Source: Podarcis raffonei (lineage: Eukaryota; Chordata; Lepidosauria; Squamata; Lacertidae). From it: a DNA stretch of 64,000 nucleotides. The number at the start of each line of letters is the position of its first letter. Within the stretch, counting starts at the first letter, position 1. The position numbers were made by a program, and so were the translations under genes. Below the pieces are notes generated by a model. It did not search any database, had not been told where the DNA came from, and was given only the letters and a program-made list of their open reading frames with translations. Positions 45,928-57,300 of the stretch are shown here, piece by piece. The stretch spans positions 49,867,520-49,931,519 of the forward strand of contig NC_070602.1 in assembly GCF_027172205.1 (NCBI RefSeq), given 5' to 3'.

Positions 45928-48900
45928 GAAAGCTCTGGTCTCTGTGTGATTGTAACATAGCCAGCTGCACAAAAGAAAGAGTCACATCTGTTGTTCCACC
46001 CACTTTTTGCCTTTGTCCTCACCCACCACTGACATGTGACCACCCAAACAAATTAACCAACAGCCTCCCCCCCCCAAGATTTTAAAAACTGGGGGGGGGG
46101 GGCAAAAGGCCTTAGTGGGCACCAAGGGAGTTGCCCACTACACTAGGGGCTCCATTTCTGGCAGACCCATCCACATGGCCCTAATTGTGGTCTAGGGATG
46201 TGGGTGGCACTGTGGTTTAAACCACTGAGCCTCTTGGGCTTGCCGATCAGAAGGTTGGCGGTTCGAATCTGCACAATGGGGTGAGCTTGTGTTGCTTTGT
46301 CCCAGGCTCCTGCCAACCTAGCAGTTCAAAAGCATGCCAGTGCAAGTAGATAAATAGGTACCTCTGTTGTGGGAAGCTAAATGGCATTTCCGTGTGCTCT
46401 GGCTTCTGTCACGGTGTCCCGTCGCGCCAGAAGTGGTTTAGTCATGCTGGCCACATGACCCGGAAAGCTGTCTGTGGACAAACGCTGGCTCCCTCGGCCT
46501 GAAAGCGAGATGAGCGCCACACCCCGTAGTCACCTTTGACTGGACTTAACCGTCCAGGAGTACTTTACCTTTACTTAATTGTGCTCTAATGGGAAAACTG
46601 CATTGAGAAGGGAGATGATCGTAAGAGAACAGAGCAGATTTGAAGCTTCCTTCCGACACAATTTCTGTTCACAGAAATTCTTTTCTATGGGAAAGGCTTA
46701 TCCTGTCTACTTTAGAGTCAGCCACAGATGTGCGAAGAAGCTTCCCTTGTCAAGTTGAGAAACAGGTGTTAGTGCAACGTTAAAGTTTGCATAATCAGTT
46801 TTTACTTAAAAGTGCGAGCATCACAGTCAGACACGTTAGACCTGAAACTCCATGCAAGTAATAATGAATATTGTGTCACTTGGATAAGTAGATTAATCTG
46901 CTTATTGTGAAGGAAAGTTGGGAGTTTACAAAATGAAGGCTACTGGAGGCTGTTAGGAAAGCACAGTTCCTTCCTCTGCATCCCCAACCCTTGAGCACAC
47001 CAAAAATTTGAAAGCAAAGTATTTTCTCTTAATGAATTCTGATCATATTGGCTGTTGAGTTTTGATCCAAATGGCATTGCCTTACATATGCGTCTGTGGT
47101 CCTGGGTTGAGGCATTTAAGTTCAGAGGGCAAAGATTTGCCTTGGATCCTAGGACTAGCTCATTCCGGACCGGCTGCCATATCTCGGGGGGGGGGGGGGC
47201 TTTCATTCTTGTTCGCCTAGTTTGTATCTCTGAGTGGCCTCTCTCTCTCTTGCGACATCTTTCCAGAAAACACACAAAAAACATCTTCCCGATTGGGTAA
47301 CTCTCAATGTGATGACTCAGCTGAAGCAGCTGAAAGATTTCAGCTTCGAATTCCTCTTTGGGATCCACAAACGGGTGGAAAAAGCTCGTTTGCAGGGTGG
47401 TAAGTGAAAGAACATGGAAGGCAGGTTGGGAAGGAGTGGAGGAGCATTCACTCTCTGGTCAAGAACTGGGTTCTGATAGTTTGTTCTGTTTCTGCAGGTG
47501 TCCTTCTGTCTCAAATAAGGAAAAACCTTACTCTTGCTGCAAATGCCTCCACACCTCGCCACTTCAAAATGCTAATGTACTCAGCAGTAAGTTTGTTTCT
47601 GGGAGCTGTGCTTGCCTTCTCCTTATTACCATCTTGTGAACAAAAAAAAACCCAGCTGCAGCTTCCAGCAGAGATTCTCCTGCTCTGTGAAAGAAATAAG
47701 CAAATTAGCACTTCCGTCTCTTTGCAGCAACTACGGATGCTACAGAAAAACCCCCAGATGCTCTCACAAGCAACAGAGAACTTTGTCACTTAGCATCTCC
47801 TTGTAGCGCAGTTCCCAATGTTCCGCTTAGTTTATTTATTTACTTACTAAACGTGTTAGTCGCTTTATCTTGTCCAGGGCAACCCAAAGCAACTTACAAC
47901 CAAACAGGGTGTTGAAATAGGTGCCAGCCTTTTTTCCATGGTCCTGGAGTCCCTTTCTTATTCTTCCTACCAGCCCCTTGGGAATCTCTGCCAATCTGCC
48001 TTCTTCTGAAATGTGGTTTTAAGTCCCCTTCCATATGCACAAAGGAGATGTTCACATTTTTCTTCCTCTTTCTCAGCATGACACCACCCTTGTGGCACTG
48101 CAGATGGCTCTGGATGTTTACAGCGGGAGGCAACCACCGTATGCCTCGTGTCATATATTTGAGCTGTATCAGGAGGATGATGGGTGAGGGCTTCATGAAG
48201 CATATCAATCAAAGGAAATGGTATTCAGAGGCAATAATCTATCAGCCTGCTGTACCTTAACTTTTGTCCACATACTCACAGGAGATGAAATGAGGTAAAA
48301 GTAAGACTTGCAATCTTAAGATGAAGAAGGGTTTATACTTCTCTCCCCTGTGCTGATGGAGTTACCAGTGAATATATTAGTAAAGCCTTATGTCTGATAT
48401 GACTCTGTTAGAATCACAAGCAGGAATATCAACAGTACTTTTATGCATCTCTGAATTTAAGAACACCTGACAAAGCACATATAGTATATTCCTGTTAACA
48501 GTCCTGTTTGTAACCCAAGGTACCACTGTACTTTTATGAGTTATTTGTAACTCCAGTCTAATTTTTGGTTTTTGCCCCTTGCTCAAAAACAAGGAGGGAC
48601 AACCCAGCATTTGTTAATTTCTAGCATTCCTCATGCATCCTAGGGTGGAAGGGGGTTGTACGATGATTCAGGGCTTGATTCCAGTAGAAAACATGATATG
48701 AAGGTGGACGGCAAATAATCAGAATCTCAGTTCCTCTCTTCCCTGTTTTGCTCCTAGTAACTTTTCAGTGGAGATGTTCTTTAGGAATGAGAGTGGGAAG
48801 GAGCCTTACCCAGTGCAGCTGCCTGGCTGCACACAGCGTTGTCCCCTGCTGAATTTCCTGCAACTCACTGAGCCTGTTACTCCACAGGACTGGAAACAAG

Positions 48901-49158
48901 AATGTCAGATAGTAAGCACCATGAAAGACACAGGTGAGTGGAGGCTGTTCCAGGAGATAAGCCAAAGAAGGAAGTGATTTCAAGTGCCATAAGCATTTTT
49001 TTTCCATTTCACCCTCTGCAGAACTTATTGTGGTTTTGGCTGTCTGTGGATCCATCCTCTTCCTGCTTATTATACTGCTCCTGACAGTACTCTTCCGTTC
49101 CAAGTCCCAGCCTCCTGGCTACCGGCACGTTTCCAATGAAGGAGAGGAACAGCCTTGA
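39743..49158 (+). CDS. ACP2: ACP2, lysosomal acid phosphatase, complete, 11 exons
   Basis: Histidine-type phosphomonoesterase of the lysosome, made as a membrane-anchored precursor. Exons: 39743-39868, 40455-40550, 41107-41193, 44552-44704, 45033-45131, 45224-45313, 47267-47399, 47498-47586, 48077-48183, 48758-48933, 49022-49158. All borders are AG/GT with consistent phase, giving 430 residues (human 423). A Leu-rich signal peptide covers about residues 10-34. The catalytic motif RHGDRSP is at 45-51 (phosphoacceptor His46) and the HD proton-donor pair at 292-293 opens exon 9. Nine N-glycosylation sequons are visible. A transmembrane helix (387-410) is followed by a 20-residue tail with a GYRHV tyrosine sorting signal at 418-422. 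The start at 39743 is chosen because it directly precedes the signal peptide and has a good Kozak context (gccATGg); in-frame upstream ATGs at 39638 and 39701 would bury it. Confidence 0.96.
41985..42214 (-). mobile_element. tRNA-derived CORE-type SINE in ACP2 intron 3
   Basis: Plus strand TTATATCCCACCTTTTCCTC, CTCTGTGAGGTAGGCTAGGC and CCAGATCACCCAGGGAGCTG, then GGGGATTTGAATCCTGG (B box in reverse). It is a CORE/MIR-like SINE diverged from the 15306-15541 copy. Confidence 0.6.
42215..44551. other. ACP2 intron 3, remainder
   Basis: No exon or well-defined repeat recognised apart from an L2-like tail near 43200-43290 (GGCTATAAGTCGCTGTGGG and AAATAAATGAATGAATG). Confidence 0.4.
45890..45925. 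repeat. (GT)n microsatellite
   Basis: About 17 GT dinucleotides in the intron between ACP2 exons 6 and 7. Confidence 0.95.
46200..46575 (+). mobile_element. Sauria SINE in ACP2 intron 6
   Basis: Same family as 18266-18626: GGTGGCACTGTGGTTTAAAC (A box), GGTTCGAATCTG (B box), TTCCGTGTGCTCTGG, and a CTTTACCTTTACTT end. It is flanked by TAATTGTG at 46192-46199 and 46576-46583. The Bov-B-like tail is more diverged, so it is an older copy. Confidence 0.8.
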
Positions 49159-51230
49159 CATTTGCTCCAGCCCCTCCTGAGGCAGCAGGAGAGCACGGTG
49201 CTGACTCTAGAGACAAGAGGGGCTTCTTTCAGTGACTAAGGGTCTTCTTCATTTGTCCTGATTGCTGCTTCTAAGCCAAAAGGCCCAGACTCTGCGGTGG
49301 AGCTGTTGTGACTATCGGATGCAGTCGAGCTGCCAAGCAAATAATACAGTCATGAACTAGGAGTGAAATGCAAACATGATTTGGGGTTGCTGTTTGCCAG
49401 TACGTGACTGGTTCTATCAAGGACCCCGTCTTGCTTCTTTTGAACCCAATATGCTGAAGTGTCTGCTACTGGTGCAGAATGGGCAGCCTTCCCAACTGAA
49501 ACCTGCTGCTCCTCAGAAAGCCTTGCTTCCACCTGGCAGTTGTTACTTGAACCTCCCTGAACTGTGGGAAAGGGGCCTGGTGCTATAACTGCCTTCTCCA
49601 GCTGAGTTATTACCTGGGAATCAAACCACTGCCTCTCTGTCTTACGTACTTGGCTCTTAGCCACAGGGTCCATACAGAAGGATAAGGTTGGGGCTGGACC
49701 CAATCTTATATAACAGAGGAAAAAATGACTTTCCCAAAAGCAGCCTTCTTCCCATTTGTCACTGACTACAGAAATTCAGTAAGTGGAACGCAGTACACTT
49801 CCTCTGTCTCCCCACTATTTTCAGCCTCAACGTATTCTTACAAAGCAGTGCAGCCCTGTGTTTAATGGGAAGTGAACTAGTGGAATTTAGAAGTGCGTAT
49901 TAGCAAAGGCCTGGCTAGAATCATTCTTTAAATGCCCTATATCATGCACAATATTCTGGACCAGCAGAGATTCAAAGAAAATCTGCTGTTTTAAAAACAA
50001 AGGTAAGTCTCTGAGGCAGAAAAAGTAGCTAAGTATGTTGCCCTATAGAAAGAATCTTTGTGTATCAAGTGTAGCATGAGAATTTCACAGTAAGGATCGG
50101 CAGCTTTTGTGGAAAATCCTCCTGTCATGCCACACTTTATATATGACAGCATACATATTCTTTCTAATACATCTTCAAGCACTTTCTCATCATGCATGTT
50201 ATATCTGACATGCAAAGAACCCAAAATAAGCATCTCTGCTGTTCTAAAAACACAAAGAAATTAAGAACACTCACAGCTGCACACAAATGTCTTGGCTACA
50301 AACAAGAAGAGAAAAAGCGAGCCCAGACCCAGTCTTGAACAGAAGTGCTTCTGAGCATATACAGAATGTGTTTCCTTCATGCTTGAAAAACTACAGCTTA
50401 CCTGCTCTCTACATACACTAAGGAATAAGAGTCCAGGCATGATTGCAAACACAGGCATGAGTTCCCCAGCATACTTTGCAATCAAATAATACAGTCCTCC
50501 TCTCCAAAAAACTGAACACACTCTTTGCTTTTCTCTCCTCCCTGCTGCTTCCCATCTCCTTTCAGACATAGCTCCTCAAAACAAGAAACAAGTGTTCTCT
50601 CTGCACATTTCTCTGTCCTGCTCCCATAGGCAAGAAAGCCTCATTCCTTCGTATTTACCCACGGTTCAGTCCAGGAAATCTGAGGCCAAATCCAGAAAAC
50701 AGTGTCTTTCCTTTCCCTCCTTAAAAGTAGCCCATGCTGGTTTTTCTCCCCACCTTTCCCAAGTGCAGCAACTGAATTCTTCAGAAAAGAATCAAAGGCT
50801 TGAAAAGAACAAGAGGTGCTTAATAAGAACTTCACTTGTTTGGTGTTTTCCCTTGGATGCAGAGAGGAAGCCAGGATTTTTAAATATGGGAGCTGGATGA
50901 GAAAGCAGCTCTGCTAAGTGGGAAGAGTTAGTTACTGGGAGAACAGCAATCAATATTTAAAATGGCCAGTGCTATTTTTTTTTAGATGAAAAAAAGTGCC
51001 AGTACTCACCATGAAGTTCTTACAGTAAGTGCCACACTTTTAACATTTGGAGGGGGGGAGGTGCCGGCACTGCGTATCCTTGAGTACCCCTAGGAAAAAA
51101 CCACTGGAAATAACAGACATATCTAAGCAGGGGATTGTGGGGAGCTGGCAGTCCTAATCTTTCCCCCAGAAAGATGTGCTGCTCATTCTGAGGCTTCAGC
51201 ACATGCATTAAAATAAAGACAGAGTATTCC
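49159..51230 (+). other. ACP2: ACP2 3' UTR and downstream flank
   Basis: No coding exon follows the ACP2 stop codon. The first good plus-strand AATAAA lies at 51212-51217 (preceded by ATTAAA), which would give a 2-kb UTR; a closer non-canonical signal could be used instead. A 140-bp MITE occupies 50967-51106. The next gene, DDB2, runs in the opposite direction. Confidence 0.35.
50967..51106. mobile_element. CAGTGCT-type MITE (140 bp)
   Basis: Starts CAGTGCTATTTTTTTTTAGA, ends AGGAAAAAACCACTG, with inner AGTACTCACCATGAAG and CCGGCACTGCGTATC segments as in 18939-19066. Confidence 0.6.
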
Positions 51231-51809
51231 TGTCCCTCGCTACATTACCCATCTTCCTAGTAATCATATTTATTGATGCTTTCATTGCAACTAGCGCTAC
51301 ATAAGAACCACCCTCCTAGGTAAGGCCAAAGTTTCATCACAGTGGCCAATCAGGTGCCTATGGGAAGCCTACAAACAGGACCTGGGTGCAACAGCACTCT
51401 CCACACTTGTGCTGCCCAACAACTACTTTCAGAGACATACTGCCTCCAACAATGGAAGTGGAACATAGTCCCCATGAATTGGTCTTTCAAAGTCACCCAA
51501 AGCCACTTTCTGCACTGCAGCTTCTCACTGTTGATAAGAGACCTGAAGAGTTCTGGGTTGACAAAGTCCGTTATATTCTTGCAGAGAAGCTGGTAAAATG
51601 TGGGCTGGATGAGTTAATTGGTTAGGGGGATTTGTAGCACTGGCAGAGGAAGGGGGTGCCTGGGTGTCATCCCTGGGGGGGTGTCATCCCTGGGGTGTGT
51701 GACATCACCCCCGCCCCCCTGGGATGCTTGCCCCACTCCCCATGGGCAGCTACCCCCCCCCCCGAGTGCACAGCATGTGTGCCGCTCCAGGTGCCGGAGC
51801 AGCTAGCTC

Positions 51810-52885
51810 CGCCTCTGATTTGTAGCTGATTGACTGACCAAACCCAAAGAGTGCTCACTAATGGTTCCTCATCATCCTGGATAAAAGTGACGAGTGGGGT
51901 GCTGCAAGGTTCTGTCCTGAGCCCGTTGTTATTCAATGTCTTTATAAACTTGTATAAAGGCAGGGCTGTTTTTCAACTGGAACTCGCGGAATTCAATTCC
52001 AGCACCTCTCAGGTGGGCGCCATTGCCATTATAAGAGAAGAAGGGAGGTGTTCATGGTGAGTTCTGGCACCTTTTTCCAGAAAAATAGCACTATGTAAAG
52101 GTATTGAGCATATGCTCATCAAATTTGCAGATGACACCAAACTGGGAGGGGTAGCTAATACCACAGAAGACAGAATCAGGATTCAATATGACCTTAACAG
52201 ATTGGAGAACTGGATCAAAGCTAAGAAAATTAATTTCAATAGGGACTAAGGTAAGGTTCTGCACTTAGGCAGGAATAACCAATGGGGGACATCTGGCTTG
52301 CCAGTAGAAAGTGAACTCAGGGTCTTAGTGGACCTCAACCTTAACATGAGTCAGCAGTGTGATGCAGCAGCAAAAAAAACTAATGCTATTCTACACTGCA
52401 TCAACAGAAGTATATTGCCCAGATCAAGGGAAATAATATTCTGCCTTAGTTGTACCACACCTGGAGTGCTGTGTCCAGTTCTGGGCACTACAATTTAAGA
52501 AGGATATTGACAAGCAGCAACATATGCAGAGAAAGGTGACCAAGATGATCAAAGGATGAGAGGAGATATGATAGCCATCTTCAAATATCTAAAGGGCTGT
52601 CACATGGAAGATGGAACAGTCTTGTTCTCTCCTGCTCCAGAGTGTAGGACCAGAACCAATGGATTCAAGTTACAAGAAAGAAGATTCCAGCTAAACAACC
52701 AGAACTTTCTGACAGCAAGAGCTGTTCAACAGTGGTTGGCACCCCTTCCTTGGAGGTTGTTAAGCAGATGTTGAATGGTCATCTGTTACGGATGCTTTGG
52801 TTGAGATTTCTGCATTACAGGGGGTTGGACTAGATGACCCTCAGAGTCCCTTCCAACTCTACAATTTTATGATTCTATGAACCTG
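51810..52885 (+). mobile_element. CR1 LINE, 5'-truncated, with nested MITE
   Basis: Reverse-transcriptase motif GVLQGSVLSPLLFNVFIN at about 51893-51946, the catalytic FADDTKLGG block at about 52119-52145, then LPVESELRVLVDLNL and the CR1 end GGGGGTTGGACTAGATGACC followed by CCTTCCAACTCT and ATTTTATGATTCTATG. A 133-bp MITE separates the two RT blocks and frames are broken, so it is not active. Confidence 0.85.
51961..52093. mobile_element. MITE nested in CR1
   Basis: Element running CAGGGCTGTTTTTCAACTGG to CCAGAAAAATAGCACTA, interrupting the CR1 RT between GVLQGSVLSP and FADD. It is flanked by TATAAAGG (51953-51960) and TGTAAAGG (52094-52101), a 7/8 match consistent with an 8-bp hAT duplication. 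Confidence 0.7.
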
Positions 52886-53404
52886 CATATATTAATTTTT
52901 CCCATTGCTGATCACCCAACTGCATGGCATGGCTCCTGCAGGGCAGGATGCAAACACAGAGCCAAATGAAGTCCAGCACAATGGGTTGATTACTATTACA
53001 TGTATTTCCTGCAAGCCAGAGGGGCAAATTTTAAAGTTGTCTGCTTCGGTACAAATTGAGGGCATAAAAGGTTTCTGTGATTTATTGTTTGAGTCTCTGA
53101 TTGTTGTCTTTGTAATTCACTTGGATAATTTTCTTAGCCTCCCCCCCCCCCCATTAAAAACCAAGTGGAGAAAATCAAGACTGGACTCTTATTCTTTCTT
53201 CCTCTGAGCAGGTTTTAGAGCTGGACCAAAAGGGGGGGTTCTTGAAAGCAAAATTATGCAAGTTACTGAAACTTGCATAATCCATTCTATGCACAGAACT
53301 TCAGTTTATTTGGGATCAAGTTTGTAAAGCTCCTCATATCTGGTCTTTGGATATGCCTACTTCCTTAGAGAGCAGTTCAGCTTCTCAGGCATTACAACAA
53401 CAAA

Positions 53405-54053
53405 AAATGTTCCATACAAAACTTTATTGAATGTATTACAATTTTGTAAATGACGTGAACAAAACAAAATCCCAATAGCAACTGCTGCAATATAAAACCC
53501 AAGCCACCTGCCTTAGTCTCAAACAGCCTCTTCACGAAGACTGTACTTCTATACCTAGGCCACAAGCAGTTTATCAATCAAGAAAATGCTTCTAGCTTAA
53601 CAGTTGCCTCACAACGTATCTGTTTTGAGGAAGCAGTGCTGGGAAAGAACCCTTGAGAAGGGAAATTCTCACATTTTGAACTGGCATGGGAAGACAAACC
53701 CAGGTTGCTCAATACACTGGAAGGGGAAATAGTGTGTTCTGAAAATGCAAACTGAACTGTCAGCATAGCCCAGTTCACTGCACTGTGCCATGTCCCAGAC
53801 AGTTAAAAATCTGCAAGTGTGCACAAATATGGTGCTCCTTTAACTGGGTCAAATGCATGTGAGTATTGAGCGTGGACCCATTCTTTGCTCTTAATAAAGG
53901 ATTTTGAAACATACCATCCGTGATCCAGGAACATAACATCCATGATCCAGAGAAGCTGGGTTAGGGTAAGGGCTTGCTTCTCTCTGAAGCCACCATTACC
54001 TACCATGCCAGCACAGGCTTTGCTCTAAATGAACACCACATATGCTTGCCTGA
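53405..54053 (-). other. DDB2: DDB2 3' UTR with polyadenylation signal
   Basis: Non-repetitive sequence following the DDB2 stop. A minus-strand AATAAA lies at 53428-53423, a plausible end of the transcript giving a UTR of about 650 bp. The frames here are short and match nothing. Confidence 0.5.
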
Positions 54054-54307
54054 TCAGTCCTCTGAATATTTTCCTCTCTTCTTCTCTTGTAATTTATGCT
54101 CTTTGCCCTTTGTTTTGGTGCTCTCTAATTCAAAACTAAATAGTTTAGTTTTAAGTTTGCTTGCTCCTGTGGTTGATTGTCTTTGTTTCGGTGTCCCCAG
54201 TCGAGATAAGCGTCTGCATCTCATTCCCTGCTCTGTCATGGACTGCATGAGACACTCCTGATTCTGGGTTACCATTTCCTCCCGACTCCAGACCAGAATA
54301 TTAAAAC
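54054..54307 (-). CDS. DDB2: DDB2 last coding exon with long basic C-terminal tail
   Basis: The exon starts after TTTTTCTGGCAG and completes the split Gly codon of exon 59245-59200. It reads [11 protein letters not shown], the final WD40 strand matching human GYHILIWSQEE. Human DDB2 ends five residues later; this frame continues for 73 residues, rich in Lys, Arg, Gln and Ser (for example [11 protein letters not shown] and [12 protein letters not shown]), before a TGA. From memory chicken DDB2 is also longer than human, so the tail may be an ancestral form lost in mammals; I could not check this. Confidence 0.85.
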
Positions 54308-57300
54308 CTGCCAGAAAAAGTGACATTTTTAGGAATTCTGCTTTAGAAAGCAAAATAAAGAGTACATTCTAAGAGCTCTGACCATCGCCAGCAAAAATAA
54401 AGGAATCATTCACATGATGAAGAAGAAGAAGAAGAGGAGTTTGGATTTGATATCCTGCTTTATCACTACCCGAAGGAGTCTCAAAGCGGCTAACATTCTC
54501 CTTTCCCTTCCCCACAACAAACACTCTGTGAGGTGAGTGGGGCTGAGAGACTTCAGAGAAGTGTGACTGGCCCAAGGTCACCCAGCAGCTGCATGTGGAG
54601 GAGCGGGGAATCAAACCCGGTTCCCCAGATTACGAGTCCACCGCTCTTTTTTTTTTATTATTTAAATGTTTATTACAATTTTCAAAAAAGAGTACAAAAG
54701 AAAACAGAAAAGAAAAGAAGAAAGAAAGAAAAAAGAAAAGAAGAAGAAAAAACAGCAGTTAAAAAAGTTTACCTTAATTACATTCCATACCCAATTTCCT
54801 TGACTTCCCCACACCTGCCCTTCTTGTATTCCAATTCCAATTTTTAGCTCAGCAATTTTTATCCCCCCCACTTTACCTTATTTCCTCTAATTCAATTAAC
54901 TTAAACAAATTTTAACTTCTAAACCTCTATCATTATATTTCAAAACTTATTCTTAACATACTTCTCCTAAATTCCTCCATCAATTTAATAAACCTATTTA
55001 AACTTAAAAATCTCAGTCTTTATACACCAACACTTATTTTTGATAATCTTTTGCTAAGGTCGGCCCCAAATCTCTCCCCAAATTCCCCATTTTTATGTTA
55101 GTGGCAAAAACCAACTTAATTAAAACAAAATCATATTTTTACACCCTTTGGATTCCCGAAGCCCTACCACCCCCTTTCCCGGTTTCGATCCCCAACCAAA
55201 GTCCATCAGTCCATCCAGAATCAGCCTGGCGATCTCACATCCGAGGCACTTGACCCTCTCTCAATTTTTCTCTGCCGGTTTTCTTGATAGTCCTTTATTT
55301 TAAATTCCGAATCTCGAAGAGGCTCTGTTCCAGTAAAGTCCGTATTTCTTCCAGCCAGACCTCCATATTTAACAATGGAGCCAAAATCTTGTTTCTTACT
55401 TCTCATAAGTCCAAATGTCCCAAAGGCTCCAAATTCTGTATTGGCCATATTTATATTCCATATGTCTTCAGATCCCCATAAGAGGAGATCTCTCCAATTT
55501 CCATTCTTCACTTCCAACCAAACTTTCAACGTCATGTTCTTATTTTCAATTATTTCCAGCTTAACAGGCCTCTGGCTCTCTTTAGCGATCTGCAACATCC
55601 CAGCGCCTCCTTCTTTCTCATGTTCTTTAAATGGCATCTCAAATGACTCAGACTCTTTCTCCTGTTTGGCTATAAGGTTTTTTGGATCAGCTACAACACT
55701 TCCCTGTTCATCTGCAGGAGCTTGAATCATATCCTTTCCAAGTTCAGCAATTTTGTTTACTGTTCCCTTCATTGTTATTACATTCATAGTCAAAACATTT
55801 GTCTGCTCCTGTAGGTTTCCCAAAAGACGGAAGGTCTTTTCCAGTTCAGCCAGTATTTTTCCACTTACAGCCATTTTTGTAATGTCCTGGACCCCCTCTA
55901 GAGGGATTCTAGTTACTTAATAACAAATTAACCTTTTCTTCTTTATTTTTAACAATTTGTTACCAAATTGTATCAAATGTGACCAGCAAAGACACAGTTC
56001 TCCTTTTTTTTCCAACTTTGACAGCTAATTTGACAGCTGTCAAAATCTATAAACCTCTTCCATAGGCTCTCTCCCCGATCGCTCCCGGGTTTTGGGGGAG
56101 GGGTAAATTCCGTTCTCTTATCCTCCAGCACAGTCACTTAAATTGGCCCAATATAAAGTTAATTGCTCTTTTCCACACACAAAAAAGACATTCACACAAC
56201 CTTAGTAATAAAATCCTTGCTTTACGATGTTTACAAGGCGGGTAGGTTGACTTCCTTTTTAGCACCTTGCCCGATCTTGCCGAATTCCCAGAAATAAATT
56301 TCCCTTTTAAGTCCAATTACCGTGTTACTCACGGGTCGTTACTTTTGATCCAAAAGTTCAAAAGAAGAAGTTAGCGCTCTCCATCCATGGCATGCGGCTT
56401 CACTCAGCAGGGGAAGCAGTCGAACTCTCAGCACCACACCTCCCTCCGTCCCCCGTTCCGAAGCCTTTAAAAAGGCTTCTTTGCGGGTTGGGGGGGGCGC
56501 GCAAATGGTGCCCACCGAGTCACCAGGTCCACAGGCTTCAGCGCCTGTGGTTTCTAAGGGTCCCCGCGTCGCCGGCGCGGCAGGACCCGACCCCTGTTGA
56601 GCAGATTCCCTCCGGAGCTCGGAGGGAATCCGCCATTAGACGATGGCGCCAACCCGGAAGTCCCTACGAGTCCACCGCTCTTAACCACTACACCACGCTG
56701 GCTCTCGCTGACACAAACGCTTTGCTTATATACTATGCAAAAGAATGAAACTTTACTATCTCTCCTCTTTCCCCCATCTCTCTTCCCACTTTCTTTCCCG
56801 CCAAACCCATACTGCCTGTAACAGTAATGTCTCAATCTGAATGTGGCTGACCTGTAATAAGAAATATCTGACTTGAAAACAGAGACTCTGTATGTACTAT
56901 TGTTACCCAAGTACATATTTTAAATGATGATGATGATACATCCAAGAGCTCAGACATTGTCTGCCAGACCTGCTTACTTCCCAGCTACTGAAGTTTAATG
57001 GAGCAATTGGCTTTTGATGTTAGATCTACAAAGTCTCATTACAGGAACAGCATCCAAAGCAGTAGCTAATAATCAGGTATATCAGTAATTCATCTTTCCC
57101 AACACTTAACAGTACCTTTAAGTTAGACAGCTATGCCTGAGTATTTTTTTTATTTCATATTTTCAAACACCTCTTAACACATTATAAACCTCTTTAACAC
57201 TTAAGACAGTTTCTTAGTGGTTTATAAAATTGTGTGTGTGTGTGTATGCGCCCCTGCAATTATGTGTAGTATATATATGGAGAGCAAGAGCGAGAGAGAG

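Larger units (their letters stand above)
54419..56705 (-). mobile_element. CORE-type SINE split by a LINE insertion
   Basis: Left part 54419-54648 and right part 56665-56705 together make one SINE of the 15306-15541 family. Its 3' tail (GAA)n is at the left and its A box (AGCGTGGTGTAGTGGTTAAG on the minus strand) at the right. It is interrupted in the anticodon-like region by the 2-kb element at 54649-56664. It lies in the last intron of DDB2. Confidence 0.8.

Noticed and set aside
55375-55725. 116-codon plus-strand frame
   Set aside because: Antisense shadow of the half-LINE ORF.
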